DNA of 64,000 nt, taken from assembly GCA_963701205.1 (NCBI GenBank), contig OY969575.1, forward strand, positions 1,426,001 to 1,490,000, given 5' to 3'. Shown here in pieces: positions 8,112-17,389 of this stretch (its first letter is position 1; the number at the start of each line of letters is the position of its first letter). Made by a program: the position numbers and the translations under genes. The DNA comes from JALZKA01 sp963701205 (GTDB lineage Bacteria; Actinomycetota; Thermoleophilia; Solirubrobacterales; 70-9). The notes below the pieces were generated by a model. It saw nothing but the letters and a program-made list of their open reading frames with translations, was not told the origin of the DNA and made no database searches.

Positions 8112-8816
8112 TCAGTCCGCGAAGACACCGGCGTGCGCGGTGGCCGCGGTTCCGTCCAAAGCGTCAAGGGCGCGGGCTGTGGACATCGCCACGCAGGTGA
8201 AGATCGGGGTGTCGCGCAGCGTAAAGGCGCTCGATTCCGATTCGCGCAACTCGCGGACGAGGTCGAGGAAGCGGCCGGGCTCGTCGGCTTCGAACGAGAC
8301 GACGAACTCCTGGTCGTCGATCCCAAACGAGTAGGCGGTGTTGATCGCGATCTCCGGATAGGTCCTGCCGATCTCGATGTGCTCACTCATCACCCGACGG
8401 CGCTCGTCGAGCGGCAACCGGTACCAATCGCGACGCTTGTCGAGCGGATAGACGAACAGGTATTTACGGTCGGACTGGCAGATCTCGGATCGGGCGTCGG
8501 CCTCGGAGTAGGGCGAAGGCTTCGTCATCGCCAGGTAGGAGTGTGGAGTCGTCATCCACTTCGCCAGGCCGCTCTGGGCCAGCACGACGTGGAAGGTGTG
8601 CAGGTCGTCCAGGTTCGGACTCTGGCTGATCAAAAGCAGATCGGTATCGCCGCGCGTTCCGACGGTCGAGTAGGCACGCAATGAGCGGTCCTGGGCGAAG
8701 TCCTCACAGGCCGCAAGGAACTCGCGCTTATCCTGTGCCCTCGCTTCGCCGTCGCGGCGCGACCATGCGCCATCAACCTTGAAGAACGTGAACTTGGCAT
8801 ACGTGCGCTCGCTCAT
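8112..8816 (-). CDS. hemQ: Coproheme decarboxylase HemQ (ChdC), chlorite-dismutase fold
   Basis: 234 residues from the ATG at 8816 (MSERTYAKFTFFKVDG). The last step of the coproporphyrin-dependent heme route converts coproheme III to heme b. Landmarks are the ferredoxin-like repeat starts (YAKFTFFKV and FVVSFEADEPGRF), the substrate-pocket PHSYLAMTKPSPY and the segment RRVMSEHIEIGRTYP, whose His is the expected proximal heme ligand. The first tyrosine usually seen in the PxYSY motif is replaced by His here. The start lies almost back-to-back with the divergent membrane gene, so both promoters must sit in coding DNA. Confidence 0.9.
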   Translation of the reverse strand: MSERTYAKFTFFKVDGAWSRRDGEARAQDKREFLAACEDFAQDRSLRAYSTVGTRGDTDLLLISQSPNLDDLHTFHVVLAQSGLAKWMTTPHSYLAMTKPSPYSEADARSEICQSDRKYLFVYPLDKRRDWYRLPLDERRRVMSEHIEIGRTYPEIAINTAYSFGIDDQEFVVSFEADEPGRFLDLVRELRESESSAFTLRDTPIFTCVAMSTARALDALDGTAATAHAGVFAD

Positions 8817-10701
8817 CGCCGGACTCATGCTAGCCGGGCTTGGCCTGGCTTTGGCGGCGCCTGCCCGCGCCGCAACCGATCCTTCCGGCCCCGCCCGGTC
8901 CGTCGTTCTGACGCTGATCCCGGAGGCGGTGTCTCCGGGCCAGCTCAGCGCCGGCTCGCGGGCCGCGATTGGGATGGCCAACCCCAAGCTCGGCAGTTCG
9001 CCGCCGGCCCAGACCTACCTGGACATCTCACAGGGCGCGCGCCTTCCTCCCGCCCTCTATGACCGCGACCTTCCGGTCCTGGCCGCTGGAGCAGGGGCGC
9101 TCTGGCCCGACGTTTTGGCGCGGGCCAAGAGCGCCCCCAGCGATGTCCGTCCTGGACTTCTGGCACGCGTTCTTCTTCGCAACGGAATCGCCGTCCAGAT
9201 CACGCCGGAGGTGGGCCTGGCTGAGTTGATCGTCTCCGACGACGACCCGGACGCGACCCTACGACCGCAGTGCGCGTTTGCGCGTTGCCCCGGGTTGACC
9301 ATCACTCAGACATCGATTGCCGGCTTTGAGGCGCAACTCGCGCGGATGGAGCCCGGCGATCTCGTGATTGCGCTGGAGCCGCCGCCGCCGACAATTCGCG
9401 GCCAGCTCGCCCTCGCCATCGCCGGCGATGGCTTCGGCGAAACGACGCTGACGTCGGCCACCACGCGCGCCGACGGTCTTGTCTCCGCGACCGATCTCGC
9501 GCCGACGATCCTTGAGCGCTTCGGCGTGACGGTGCCCGACGCAATGAACGGTCGGTCCATCACCTCCGAGGACGGCCGTAGCGCTGCGGCGCTTGAGGAT
9601 TTCGAGCGGCGGATGAGCACGATCGTCCCGAGGCGCTCGCCGGTGATCCTCTTCAACCTCTTCCTCTGGGTGCTCGCGGCAGCCGGCGCGACGACGCTCA
9701 GTCGCGGCCGCCTGGCGCCGAAGGCGCTTTCCGTCCTGGCCCTCGCGTTCATGTGGCTCCCGGCCGTTTTGCTTTTCTGCGGTGCAGTTTGGCCCTCGGA
9801 GACGGCCGAACGACTGATTGTCGGGTTGGGCTGCCCAGCGCTCGCGGGGCTCACGCTGGCGACCATGTCGCGCTACGCCGCACTCGCGGTTGCCTGCGTA
9901 GTCAGCGTGAGCGCCCACGCCGCGGTCGTCGTCAGCGGATCGCTCGTGCTCTCGCTTGCCGGCTCGAACCCCGGATCCGGCTCCCGTTTTTACGGAATCG
10001 GCAACGAGCTTGAGGCGACGCTTGCGTCGCAGATCATCATCGCCGTTGGCGCCGGGCTTGTCGCGCTGCGAGCGGCGCGGGGCGAGCCGGATCCCGCCGG
10101 ACCCGACCGATTCGGCGCCGCCGCATTTGCCGGCGCCGGGTTGTTGGGTGCCGCCGTCTTTGCCCCCGGTGCGTTTGGCGCGGACGTCGGTGCGGCGATC
10201 GTGATGCCCGCCGCCGCCGCTGCAGCGGCGGCGGTTCTGCTACGGCTCGGCTGGCGGCTGGCGGCTGGGCTGACCGTCGGAGCGGGCATCTTGCTGCTGC
10301 TGGCGCTCGTCGCGTTTGACGCATTGACCGGCAGCGACTCGCACCTTTCCGGATCGCTCTTGGGCGCCGGTGGTTCTAACGACGTGCTCGACGTCTTTTC
10401 GCGGCGGATTGAGTTGACCCTCAACTCGTTCGACACCTACGCTGGCGCGCCAATGCTCTGGCTGACGGTCGCGCTGGCCGCTGCCGGCTTTGTCCATCGG
10501 CGCCCGGTCGTGGGCTGGATGGAGGGGCGGCGGCCCGCGCTGGCGACGGCCGTCGGTGTCCTTGCCGTCGCGGTCATCGGTACGGCGTCCAACGATTCCG
10601 GGCCGCTGCTTTGGATCATCGCGATCCTCAGCCTGACCGGATTCGTCGCGCTTGCCTGGGCGGCGCACGCTGAGGCATCCGCGACGGGCTCAGAGCGCTA
10701 A
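8803..10701 (+). CDS. Exported/membrane protein with degenerate AlkP-like domain and polytopic C-terminus
   Basis: About 632 residues from the GTG at 8803, which gives an N-terminal signal (MRSLIAGLMLAGLGLALAAPARA). An ATG at 8827 and a TTG at 8779 are alternatives. The N-terminal half ends with TTRADGLVSATDLAPTILERFGVTVPDAMNGRSI, a segment like the end of alkaline-phosphatase/sulfatase-superfamily domains. I see no clear metal-ligand motifs. The C-terminal half has roughly ten hydrophobic helices and a GSRFYGIGNELEATL loop, a motif I recall from a conserved but uncharacterised family. The adjacent glycosyltransferase-flippase fusion suggests an envelope-polymer or glycolipid role. Confidence 0.75.
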   Translation: MRSLIAGLMLAGLGLALAAPARAATDPSGPARSVVLTLIPEAVSPGQLSAGSRAAIGMANPKLGSSPPAQTYLDISQGARLPPALYDRDLPVLAAGAGALWPDVLARAKSAPSDVRPGLLARVLLRNGIAVQITPEVGLAELIVSDDDPDATLRPQCAFARCPGLTITQTSIAGFEAQLARMEPGDLVIALEPPPPTIRGQLALAIAGDGFGETTLTSATTRADGLVSATDLAPTILERFGVTVPDAMNGRSITSEDGRSAAALEDFERRMSTIVPRRSPVILFNLFLWVLAAAGATTLSRGRLAPKALSVLALAFMWLPAVLLFCGAVWPSETAERLIVGLGCPALAGLTLATMSRYAALAVACVVSVSAHAAVVVSGSLVLSLAGSNPGSGSRFYGIGNELEATLASQIIIAVGAGLVALRAARGEPDPAGPDRFGAAAFAGAGLLGAAVFAPGAFGADVGAAIVMPAAAAAAAAVLLRLGWRLAAGLTVGAGILLLLALVAFDALTGSDSHLSGSLLGAGGSNDVLDVFSRRIELTLNSFDTYAGAPMLWLTVALAAAGFVHRRPVVGWMEGRRPALATAVGVLAVAVIGTASNDSGPLLWIIAILSLTGFVALAWAAHAEASATGSER

Positions 10702-10724
10702 AGGCCCGGCCAGATCCCCCTCTC

Positions 10725-10730
10725 TATCCT
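10725..10730 (+). promoter_or_regulatory. -10-like TATCCT, 6 nt before the GT4 fusion ATG
   Basis: TATCCT abuts GTG (10731) directly and lies 6 nt before ATG (10737). This spacing favours the ATG. Confidence 0.45.
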
Positions 10731-10736
10731 GTGCTG

Positions 10737-13061
10737 ATGCGTGTCGCGCTTGTCTCACCCTATTCCTGGAACTTCCCGGGGGGCGTAACTCGTCATATCG
10801 AAGCGCTCGCGGCTGCACTGCTCGAGCGTGGACACGACGTGCGGATTTTCACCCCTTGGGACGAGCGGGGGCGGCTCACGCGCGCTCTCCACAAGGGCCA
10901 TCCCGAGGAGATGGAGGCTCCCGATCACCTCGTCAAGCTGGGCCGCACAATCGGCTTTGGCTCGAACGGGGCGGTCTCAAACCTTTCGGCCTCGCCGGCG
11001 GGCGCGATCGCCCTGCGTCGCGCCCTCGATGAGTTTGAGCCCGACGTGGTTCACATTCACGAGCCACCTGCAGGCCTCGTTCCCTGGCACGCCTGCTCCT
11101 ACAAGCACGCGCCGGTCGTCGGCACCTTTCACGCCTACTCCACGACCGCTTGGCCGAACCAGATCGCGAACCTCTGCGGAGCCCGTCGCAAGTTCAACCA
11201 GCTTCACGCGCGGATTGCCGTCTCCGAAGCCGCCGCCTGGACTGGCCGGCGCTGGTTCGGCGGCGATTACACGATCGTCCCCAACGGCGTTGACCTCGAC
11301 GGGCCGCCGAAGCGGCCGAAGTCGCCGTCTGATGAGTTCCGGGTCCTTTTCGTCGGTCGGCCCGAGGAGCGCAAGGGCCTGCCCGTCCTTCTGCAGGCCT
11401 TCGAGGCGCTGATTGACCACGTCCCTGCCCGGCTCACGGTTGTCGGTGCCGGGCTCGACGACGTTGATCGCTATCTGCCCGGCCCGGCGGCTGAGTACAA
11501 GGTGGACGCGCTCGGGCGCGTCTCCCACGACGAGCTTTGGCGGCGCCTGCATGAAGCCGACGTGCTCTGCGCGCCATCGCTGTCGGGCGAGAGCTTCGGG
11601 ATGATTCTGACCGAGGCCTTCGCAGCCTCGACGCCCGTCATTGCGTCGAATATCGCGGGTTATTCCGACGTCGTGACGGATGGCGTGGACGGCGTCTTGG
11701 TGCCACCCGCCGACCCGCAGCGCCTTGCCGAAGAATTGCAGGCGCTCTACCTCGAACCCGAACGCCAGCAGGCGTTGGGCCGCGCCGCTCGCGAGTCGGC
11801 CGAACGCTACGGATGGGCGCGCGTTGCCGAGCAGGTCGAGGGCGTCTACTCGGAGGCGCTTGACGCCCCGCAGCCCGAGCCCGGAATTGCCGGATTCTCG
11901 CGTCGCAGCGGGCTCGTGCCGATCGACGGCGCACCCGCCAAGCCCCCGGTTCGCATGCCTTCCCTCGACCCCCATCCTGTGGCCGGCAATTCGCGCGGCC
12001 ACATCGCCCGGCGGATTGGGCTTGGCATTGCCGCTCTCCTTGGCGTTGGTCTGAGCGCGATCGCGGCCAACCGGATTGGGCTCGAGAACGCCGTTGCATC
12101 GGTTGTGCGGTCGGATCTGACCTGGGTCCTGGTTGCGACCGCGCTGATGGTCGCCTCGCTCTTTGTGCGCGCCGCTTCGTGGTCGGCCATCGCGGGCGCA
12201 GCGCTGCCAAAGACGCCGCTTCGCCATCGCGATGTGACTTCGGCGACGATGATCGGCGTCCTGATGTCGGCAACGTTGCCGGCCAGGCTGGGCGAGCCTG
12301 CGAGGGCGATGGTCCTGGCGCGCCGCACCGGCCGGATGCGTGAAAACTTCCCGGTCCTGCTCGGAACCCTCGTTTCACAGACCGCGCTCAACCTGTTTGC
12401 ACTCGCGATCCTGGGAGCGATCATCGTCGGCTCCACAGACCTTTTCCACACCAGGACCGAACGCCTTTTCCTCGTCAGCTTGGCTCCGCTTCTGATCTTG
12501 ATCGGGGTCCTGCTCGCGCCCAGCCTCGTCAAGAAAAACGGGTCCGGGCGCGTGGCGCGGGTGGTCCGTGCGGTCAGGGACGCCCTCGCCAAGGTCAGAC
12601 TTGGTTTGAGAGTCTTCAAGGATCCCCGTCGCGGTCCCGTCGCGGCGACCGCCCAGCTCGCAGCCTGGGGCCTTCAGCTCCTGGCGTGCTTCGTGTTGTT
12701 CACGGCGCTCGGCCTCGACTCAAATCCGCAGATCGGGATTGGCGCCGCCGCCGCCGTGCTGTTTGCCGTCAACGTGACTGCCGTCGTACCAGCAACGCCG
12801 TCCAACATTGGCGTTTTCCAGCTTGCGGTGATCAGCGTCCTGACGACGGGCTTTGGAGTCGGAGCCGCCGATGCGCTCGCCTACGGCGTGATCCTGCAGG
12901 CCGTCGAGATCGCAACGGCGGTCGCACTTGGCCTACCGGCACTTGTCCGGGAGGGCGTCACCTGGTCGGACATGCGCATGCGGGCGCTCTCGACCGCGCC
13001 CGTCCGGCTGCAGCCGCGCCCCCGTCACGCCGAGCGCGGCAGCGACACGGTCAGCGGCTAG
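10737..13061 (+). CDS. GT4 glycosyltransferase (PimA-like) fused to UPF0104/LPG-synthase transmembrane domain
   Basis: 774 residues in two parts. Residues 1 to about 375 are a GT-B fold family-4 transferase: the N-terminal PYSWNFPGGVTRHIEALAAAL is typical of PimA-like enzymes. The nucleotide-sugar site is VLFVGRPEERKGLPVLLQAF, followed by the E-x7-E motif SGESFGMILTEAFA. After a Pro-rich linker (about 375-415), about eight helices form a UPF0104 domain with SATMIGVLMSATLPARLGEPARAMVLARR and TPSNIGVFQLAVISVL. UPF0104 domains occur in lipid flippase-like proteins such as MprF. The fusion suggests coupled glycosylation and translocation of a lipid such as phosphatidylinositol or a polyprenyl phosphate. 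Confidence 0.9.
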   Translation: MRVALVSPYSWNFPGGVTRHIEALAAALLERGHDVRIFTPWDERGRLTRALHKGHPEEMEAPDHLVKLGRTIGFGSNGAVSNLSASPAGAIALRRALDEFEPDVVHIHEPPAGLVPWHACSYKHAPVVGTFHAYSTTAWPNQIANLCGARRKFNQLHARIAVSEAAAWTGRRWFGGDYTIVPNGVDLDGPPKRPKSPSDEFRVLFVGRPEERKGLPVLLQAFEALIDHVPARLTVVGAGLDDVDRYLPGPAAEYKVDALGRVSHDELWRRLHEADVLCAPSLSGESFGMILTEAFAASTPVIASNIAGYSDVVTDGVDGVLVPPADPQRLAEELQALYLEPERQQALGRAARESAERYGWARVAEQVEGVYSEALDAPQPEPGIAGFSRRSGLVPIDGAPAKPPVRMPSLDPHPVAGNSRGHIARRIGLGIAALLGVGLSAIAANRIGLENAVASVVRSDLTWVLVATALMVASLFVRAASWSAIAGAALPKTPLRHRDVTSATMIGVLMSATLPARLGEPARAMVLARRTGRMRENFPVLLGTLVSQTALNLFALAILGAIIVGSTDLFHTRTERLFLVSLAPLLILIGVLLAPSLVKKNGSGRVARVVRAVRDALAKVRLGLRVFKDPRRGPVAATAQLAAWGLQLLACFVLFTALGLDSNPQIGIGAAAAVLFAVNVTAVVPATPSNIGVFQLAVISVLTTGFGVGAADALAYGVILQAVEIATAVALGLPALVREGVTWSDMRMRALSTAPVRLQPRPRHAERGSDTVSG

Positions 13062-13157
13062 ACGCGCCGCTGCCCGCCCCAACCCGATCAGTGGTAGAAC
13101 TGGGGCCTGTCGCCACGACCTGAGGTCTGGCTGCACGGTTTACGAGGGGAGATAGCG

Positions 13158-13592
13158 ATGTTGAAGAGACTTACGTTGCTCGCGGGGTTGGCCGCGGTGG
13201 CCACCTTCGGCGCGGTCGCGGTCGGGATCGGCGGCGGCAACCCGAAGCTGCCGTCAAAAACGGAGGTCGTGACTGGGATTTCGGTGCACCCGGTGGCAAC
13301 ACCGGCAGGTGCGCGCGCGCTCGGGCCCCGTGCGGCCGGCAAGCGTCGGGGTGTAACCGTCAGATACTTTGAGTCCGCGGACCTACCGATGGGCTATCCA
13401 GAAGATCGCAGTGACCTCTTCGCCAAGTGCCCGCGCAAGTTCACGCCAATCAACGGCTACTTCGGTTCGAGCGGCAAAATCTTTGCCGATTACCTCGCCC
13501 TCGGCACTCGGCCCCGAAGCTGGGAGTTCGGCGTGGTCAATATGGGAGATCCAGGTGGGGCGTTCTTCATCGGCATCGTCTGCCTGAAGTAG
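13158..13592 (+). CDS. Small exported protein of unknown function
   Basis: 144 residues with an N-terminal signal (MLKRLTLLAGLAAVATFGAVAVG) and no further membrane helix. The mature part contains CPRKFTPINGYFGSSGKIF and ends in GIVCLK, giving two cysteines that could form a disulfide. A GGGGAGATAG Shine-Dalgarno-like stretch precedes the ATG. No family recognised. It sits alone between the GT4 fusion and the SAM riboswitch. Confidence 0.75.
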   Translation: MLKRLTLLAGLAAVATFGAVAVGIGGGNPKLPSKTEVVTGISVHPVATPAGARALGPRAAGKRRGVTVRYFESADLPMGYPEDRSDLFAKCPRKFTPINGYFGSSGKIFADYLALGTRPRSWEFGVVNMGDPGGAFFIGIVCLK

Positions 13593-13606
13593 GCGCCGCG
13601 GTCGCG

Positions 13607-13612
13607 TATCCT
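13607..13612 (+). promoter_or_regulatory. Candidate -10 (TATCCT) for the riboswitch leader
   Basis: TATCCT is followed 6-8 nt later by GGCGAACC at 13618-13625, placing the RNA 5' end just before the conserved ATCAAGAG. Confidence 0.35.
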
Positions 13613-13617
13613 CCTAA

Positions 13618-13740
13618 GGCGAACCATCAAGAGCGGCTGAGGGATCCGGACCGCAGAAGCCGCCGCAACCGGAACCGCCTGCCAGCAGGCGATAGACGGT
13701 GCGACAGCCGGGACCGATGGAGGCAAGATCGCGTGATAAG
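13618..13740 (+). promoter_or_regulatory. SAM riboswitch (S-box/SAM-I-like) upstream of metH
   Basis: The conserved SAM-I core strings appear in order: ATCAAGAG (13626-), GAGGGA, GAAGCC, GCAACC and GGTGC. Supporting pairings are GCGG/CCGC with an inner CCGG/CCGG around the k-turn region, CGGCTG with CAGCCG, a perfect CGCCTGC/GCAGGCG hairpin, and CGAT/ATCG near the 3' end. P1 is not obvious. The element lies about 50 nt before metH, so S-adenosylmethionine, the downstream product of the pathway, would repress the gene. No U-tract terminator is visible, so control may be translational. Confidence 0.82.
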
Positions 13741-13789
13741 TCCGAGTAAACGAGGCCCGCATCCTGGGCAGCGCCCTACCTTCTAGCCC

Positions 13790-16700
13790 ATGGCGGAACG
13801 TGATTACCTGGCAGCCGTAGGCGAGCGCGTCGTCGTCTTCGACGGCGGCATGGGCGCAACGCTGGAGCAGTTCGATCTGACCTCCGAGGACTACGGCGGC
13901 CTGCAGGGCAAGTGCCACGAGGCGCTGATCCTGAACCGCCCAGACGTGATCGAGGGCGTCCACGCCTCGATGATCGAGGCGGGAGCCGAGGTAGTTGAGA
14001 CCGACACCTTCCAGGCGTCGCGGCTGAAGCTTGATGAGTGGGGCCTGGGCGAACACACGCTGGAGATCAATACGAAGGCGGCCGAGATCGCGCGCAAGGC
14101 GGTCGGCCCCGATCGCTTTGTCGCTGGATCAATGGGCCCGACGGGATTCTTGCCGGCCTCCGATGACCCGACGCTCGGCGACATCTCATTCCGGGCGTTG
14201 GTCGATGTCTTCGCCGAGCAATCGCGCGGCCTGATCGAGGGCGGCGCCGATTTGATCATCATCGAGACGGCGCAGGACATCCTCGAGGTGAAGGCGGCGA
14301 TCTTCGGCGCCCGCGAGGCCTTTGCCACAACCGGCACGACGCTGCCGATCCAGGCCTCCGTATCGCTCCTGCCGCAGGGCGGCAAGATGCTTTTGGGCAC
14401 CGACATCGCCGCGGTCCTCACAACGCTGACCTCGCTCCGGGTCGATGTTCTGGGTCTCAACTGCTCAACCGGGCCCGAGGACATGCGCGACGCGATCCGC
14501 TTCCTCGGCGAGCACTCGACCCTGCCCGTCCACTGCATCCCCAACGCGGGCCTGCCGCTGCAGGGTCCCGAGGGCGAGACGATTTTCCCCGAGACGCCCG
14601 AACAGCTCGCCAAGGTGCTTGGCGAGTTCGTTGAGCGCCACAACGTCGGCATCGTCGGCGGCTGTTGCGGGACGACCCCCGAACACGTCCGCGCGATCGC
14701 CGAGCAGGTGGCGGGCAGGGCGCCCGGCGAGCGGCCAACCGGCATGCCGCCGCTGGTCAGCTCGATGATGACCGCAACCGACTTGGTCCAGGAACCGCGC
14801 CCGACGCTCGTCGGCGAGCGCGTCAACTCGCAGGGCTCGCGCAAGGCCAAGGAATTGCTGCTGGCCGACGACTACGACGGCCTGGTCCAGGTCGCCGAGG
14901 ATCAGGTTACGGGCGGCGCCCACATCCTTGACGTTTGCGTTGCGCTGACCGAGCGCGGCGACGAAGACGTGCAGATGCGCGAGGTCGTGCAGCGCATCTC
15001 GCTGACCCAACCGGCGCCCATCCAAATCGACTCGACCGAGCCAGAGGTCATCGAGGCCGCGCTGGAGGCGATTCCCGGACGGGCGATCGTCAACTCGATC
15101 AACCTCGAAGCGGGGCGCGACAAGGCCGACCGGGTGATCCCGCTGGCCAGGGCTCACGGCGCGGCGCTGATTGCCTTAACGATCGACGAGGTCGGGATGG
15201 CGAAAACCGCCGAGCGCAAGCTCGAGATCGCCAAGCGGATCGTCGAGATCGCCTGCGACGAGCATGGCCTTGATCGCGAGGCGCTGATCTTCGACGCGCT
15301 CACCTTCACCCTGACCACGGGCGACGACGAGTGGAAGCCCTCAGCGGTCGCAACGATCGAGGGGATCAAGGCGATCAAGGGGGGCCTGCCAGGCGTCAAG
15401 ACATCGCTTGGCGTCTCCAACGTCTCCTTCGGCGTCGGCCAGCCCGCCCGCGCTGTTTTGAACTCGGTCTTCCTGCACCACTGCGTCGATGCCGGGCTCG
15501 ACCTGGCGATGGTCAACCCCAACCACATCACCCCCTACGGCGAGATTCCCGAAAACGAGCGCGAGCTTGCCGACGACCTGGTCTTCAACCGCCGCGAGGA
15601 CGCGCTCGAGCTCTTCATTCAGCACTTCGAATCAAAGGGGCCCGAGGACGCCGCCGAGGCTGAGGACCCAACCGCCGAGATGGAGCCCGAGGATGCCCTT
15701 CACTGGCACATCCTGCGTCGCAAAAAGGACGGGGTTGAGGACTGGATCGACCGGTCCGTCGAAAAGATCGGCGCGGTCCCGACGCTCAACAAGGTGTTGC
15801 TGCCGGCGATGAAGGAGGTCGGCGACAAGTTCGGCGCGGGTGAGCTGATCTTGCCGTTCGTCTTGCAGTCGGCGGAGGTGATGAAGCGCGCCGTGGCGCA
15901 GCTCGAGAACTACCTCGAGCGGATGGACGGCCACACCAAGGGCAAGGTTGTGATCGCGACTGTGTTCGGCGACGTCCACGACATCGGCAAGTCGCTGGTC
16001 AACACGATCCTGACCAACAACGGCTACACGGTCATCGACCTCGGCAAGCAGGTCCCGATCGACACGATCATCGACGCCGCGGTCGAGAACGACGCCGACG
16101 CCATCGGCCTCTCAGCGCTGCTCGTCTCGACCTCCAAGCAGATGCCCGCCTGCATCCAGGAACTCCACAGCCGCGGCCATGATTTTCCGGTGTTGATCGG
16201 TGGCGCCGCGATCAACCGCGATTTCGGCCGCCGCGTGCTCTACCCGCTCGGCAAGGAGTCCGACGAGATCTACGAGCCCGGCGTTTTTTATTGCAAGGAC
16301 GCCTTCGCGGGCCTCGACACCGTCGATGCGCTGATCGATGACGAGGCGCGCTCCGGCCTGCTCGCCAAGATCCGAGACGAGGCGCGAGAGTTTCGGGAAA
16401 AGCCGGTCGTCGTTGACAACTCCCCGCCGACCACAGACGACTCCGTTCGCTCGGCAGCCGCCACTGACGCGCCAATCCCGGCGCCGCCGTTTTGGGGAGT
16501 GCGTGACATCGAGATTGACCTTGACGAGGTATTTCCCTACCTCGACCGCCACGTGCTCTTCAAGCTTCACTGGGGCGGGCGCGGCAACAAGGGCGAGGCC
16601 TGGCGCCGGATCGTCGAGGGGCACGACGGGGAGGAGGGCTTCGCGCCCAAGCTCGAACGGATGTGGCGCGAGCAGACCTACCTGCGCCCGAAGGCCCGCC

Positions 16701-17389
16701 TGGGCTACTTCCCCTGTAATTCCGACGGCAACGAGCTGGTCGTCTTCGATCCGTCAGATCACGATCGCGAGCTGGAGCGGTTTGTCTTTCCGCGCCAGCC
16801 CAAGCACGACCGCATTTGCCTGAGCGACTTCTACCGACCCTTGACCGATGGCGGCGAGCGCGACATCGTCGCGCTCCAGGGTGTGACCGTCGGGCCGGAG
16901 GTCACCAAGTTGATCAAGGATCTTGAGCAGGACGGCGAGTTCGCCGAGCAGCTTTTCGTCCACGGCCTCGGCGTCCAGGCTGCCGAGGGGTTGGCGGAGT
17001 GGCTGCACGCCGAGGTGCGGCGCGAACTCGGCATCGAATCGGGTCAGGGTCGCCGCTACTCCTGGGGCTATCCAGCCTGTCCCGAGCAATCCGAGCACGA
17101 GAAGCTCTGGCGCTTGCTCGACCTCGAGAAGATTGGGATGTCGCTGTCCGGTGGCCACGCCGTCGAGCCCGAGCAGTCAACCGTCGCGATCATTGCCCAC
17201 CATCCCCAGGCCGTCTACTTCGGGATGAAGTCCGGGTTCGTCCCGGCCGAGCCGAAGACCGACGAGCTGATCGCCGGCACCGACCGCGGGGGAGACCTGC
17301 CGCCCGAGGACGACCTCCAAGGGGACGGGACCATCGAGGCGGAGGGCGAAGCCCGAAGCCGAGGAGCCGGCGTTGTAGAGCCGGCCTAG
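13790..17389 (+). CDS. metH: Cobalamin-dependent methionine synthase
   Basis: 1199 residues, full length for MetH. Domains in order are: homocysteine-binding barrel, with zinc ligands in LNCSTG (about 224) and GGCCGTTPEH (about 291); methyltetrahydrofolate-binding barrel (about 330-610); cap and B12-binding domain, with the base-off motif GDVHDIGKSLV (about 727-737); and an AdoMet-dependent activation domain (about 900-1170), with YSWGYPACPEQSEH. It transfers the methyl group from methyl-THF to homocysteine. The last 15 codons and the stop lie inside the first copy of a 57-bp tandem repeat, so the extreme C-terminus is repeat-derived. Confidence 0.97.
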   Translation: MAERDYLAAVGERVVVFDGGMGATLEQFDLTSEDYGGLQGKCHEALILNRPDVIEGVHASMIEAGAEVVETDTFQASRLKLDEWGLGEHTLEINTKAAEIARKAVGPDRFVAGSMGPTGFLPASDDPTLGDISFRALVDVFAEQSRGLIEGGADLIIIETAQDILEVKAAIFGAREAFATTGTTLPIQASVSLLPQGGKMLLGTDIAAVLTTLTSLRVDVLGLNCSTGPEDMRDAIRFLGEHSTLPVHCIPNAGLPLQGPEGETIFPETPEQLAKVLGEFVERHNVGIVGGCCGTTPEHVRAIAEQVAGRAPGERPTGMPPLVSSMMTATDLVQEPRPTLVGERVNSQGSRKAKELLLADDYDGLVQVAEDQVTGGAHILDVCVALTERGDEDVQMREVVQRISLTQPAPIQIDSTEPEVIEAALEAIPGRAIVNSINLEAGRDKADRVIPLARAHGAALIALTIDEVGMAKTAERKLEIAKRIVEIACDEHGLDREALIFDALTFTLTTGDDEWKPSAVATIEGIKAIKGGLPGVKTSLGVSNVSFGVGQPARAVLNSVFLHHCVDAGLDLAMVNPNHITPYGEIPENERELADDLVFNRREDALELFIQHFESKGPEDAAEAEDPTAEMEPEDALHWHILRRKKDGVEDWIDRSVEKIGAVPTLNKVLLPAMKEVGDKFGAGELILPFVLQSAEVMKRAVAQLENYLERMDGHTKGKVVIATVFGDVHDIGKSLVNTILTNNGYTVIDLGKQVPIDTIIDAAVENDADAIGLSALLVSTSKQMPACIQELHSRGHDFPVLIGGAAINRDFGRRVLYPLGKESDEIYEPGVFYCKDAFAGLDTVDALIDDEARSGLLAKIRDEAREFREKPVVVDNSPPTTDDSVRSAAATDAPIPAPPFWGVRDIEIDLDEVFPYLDRHVLFKLHWGGRGNKGEAWRRIVEGHDGEEGFAPKLERMWREQTYLRPKARLGYFPCNSDGNELVVFDPSDHDRELERFVFPRQPKHDRICLSDFYRPLTDGGERDIVALQGVTVGPEVTKLIKDLEQDGEFAEQLFVHGLGVQAAEGLAEWLHAEVRRELGIESGQGRRYSWGYPACPEQSEHEKLWRLLDLEKIGMSLSGGHAVEPEQSTVAIIAHHPQAVYFGMKSGFVPAEPKTDELIAGTDRGGDLPPEDDLQGDGTIEAEGEARSRGAGVVEPA

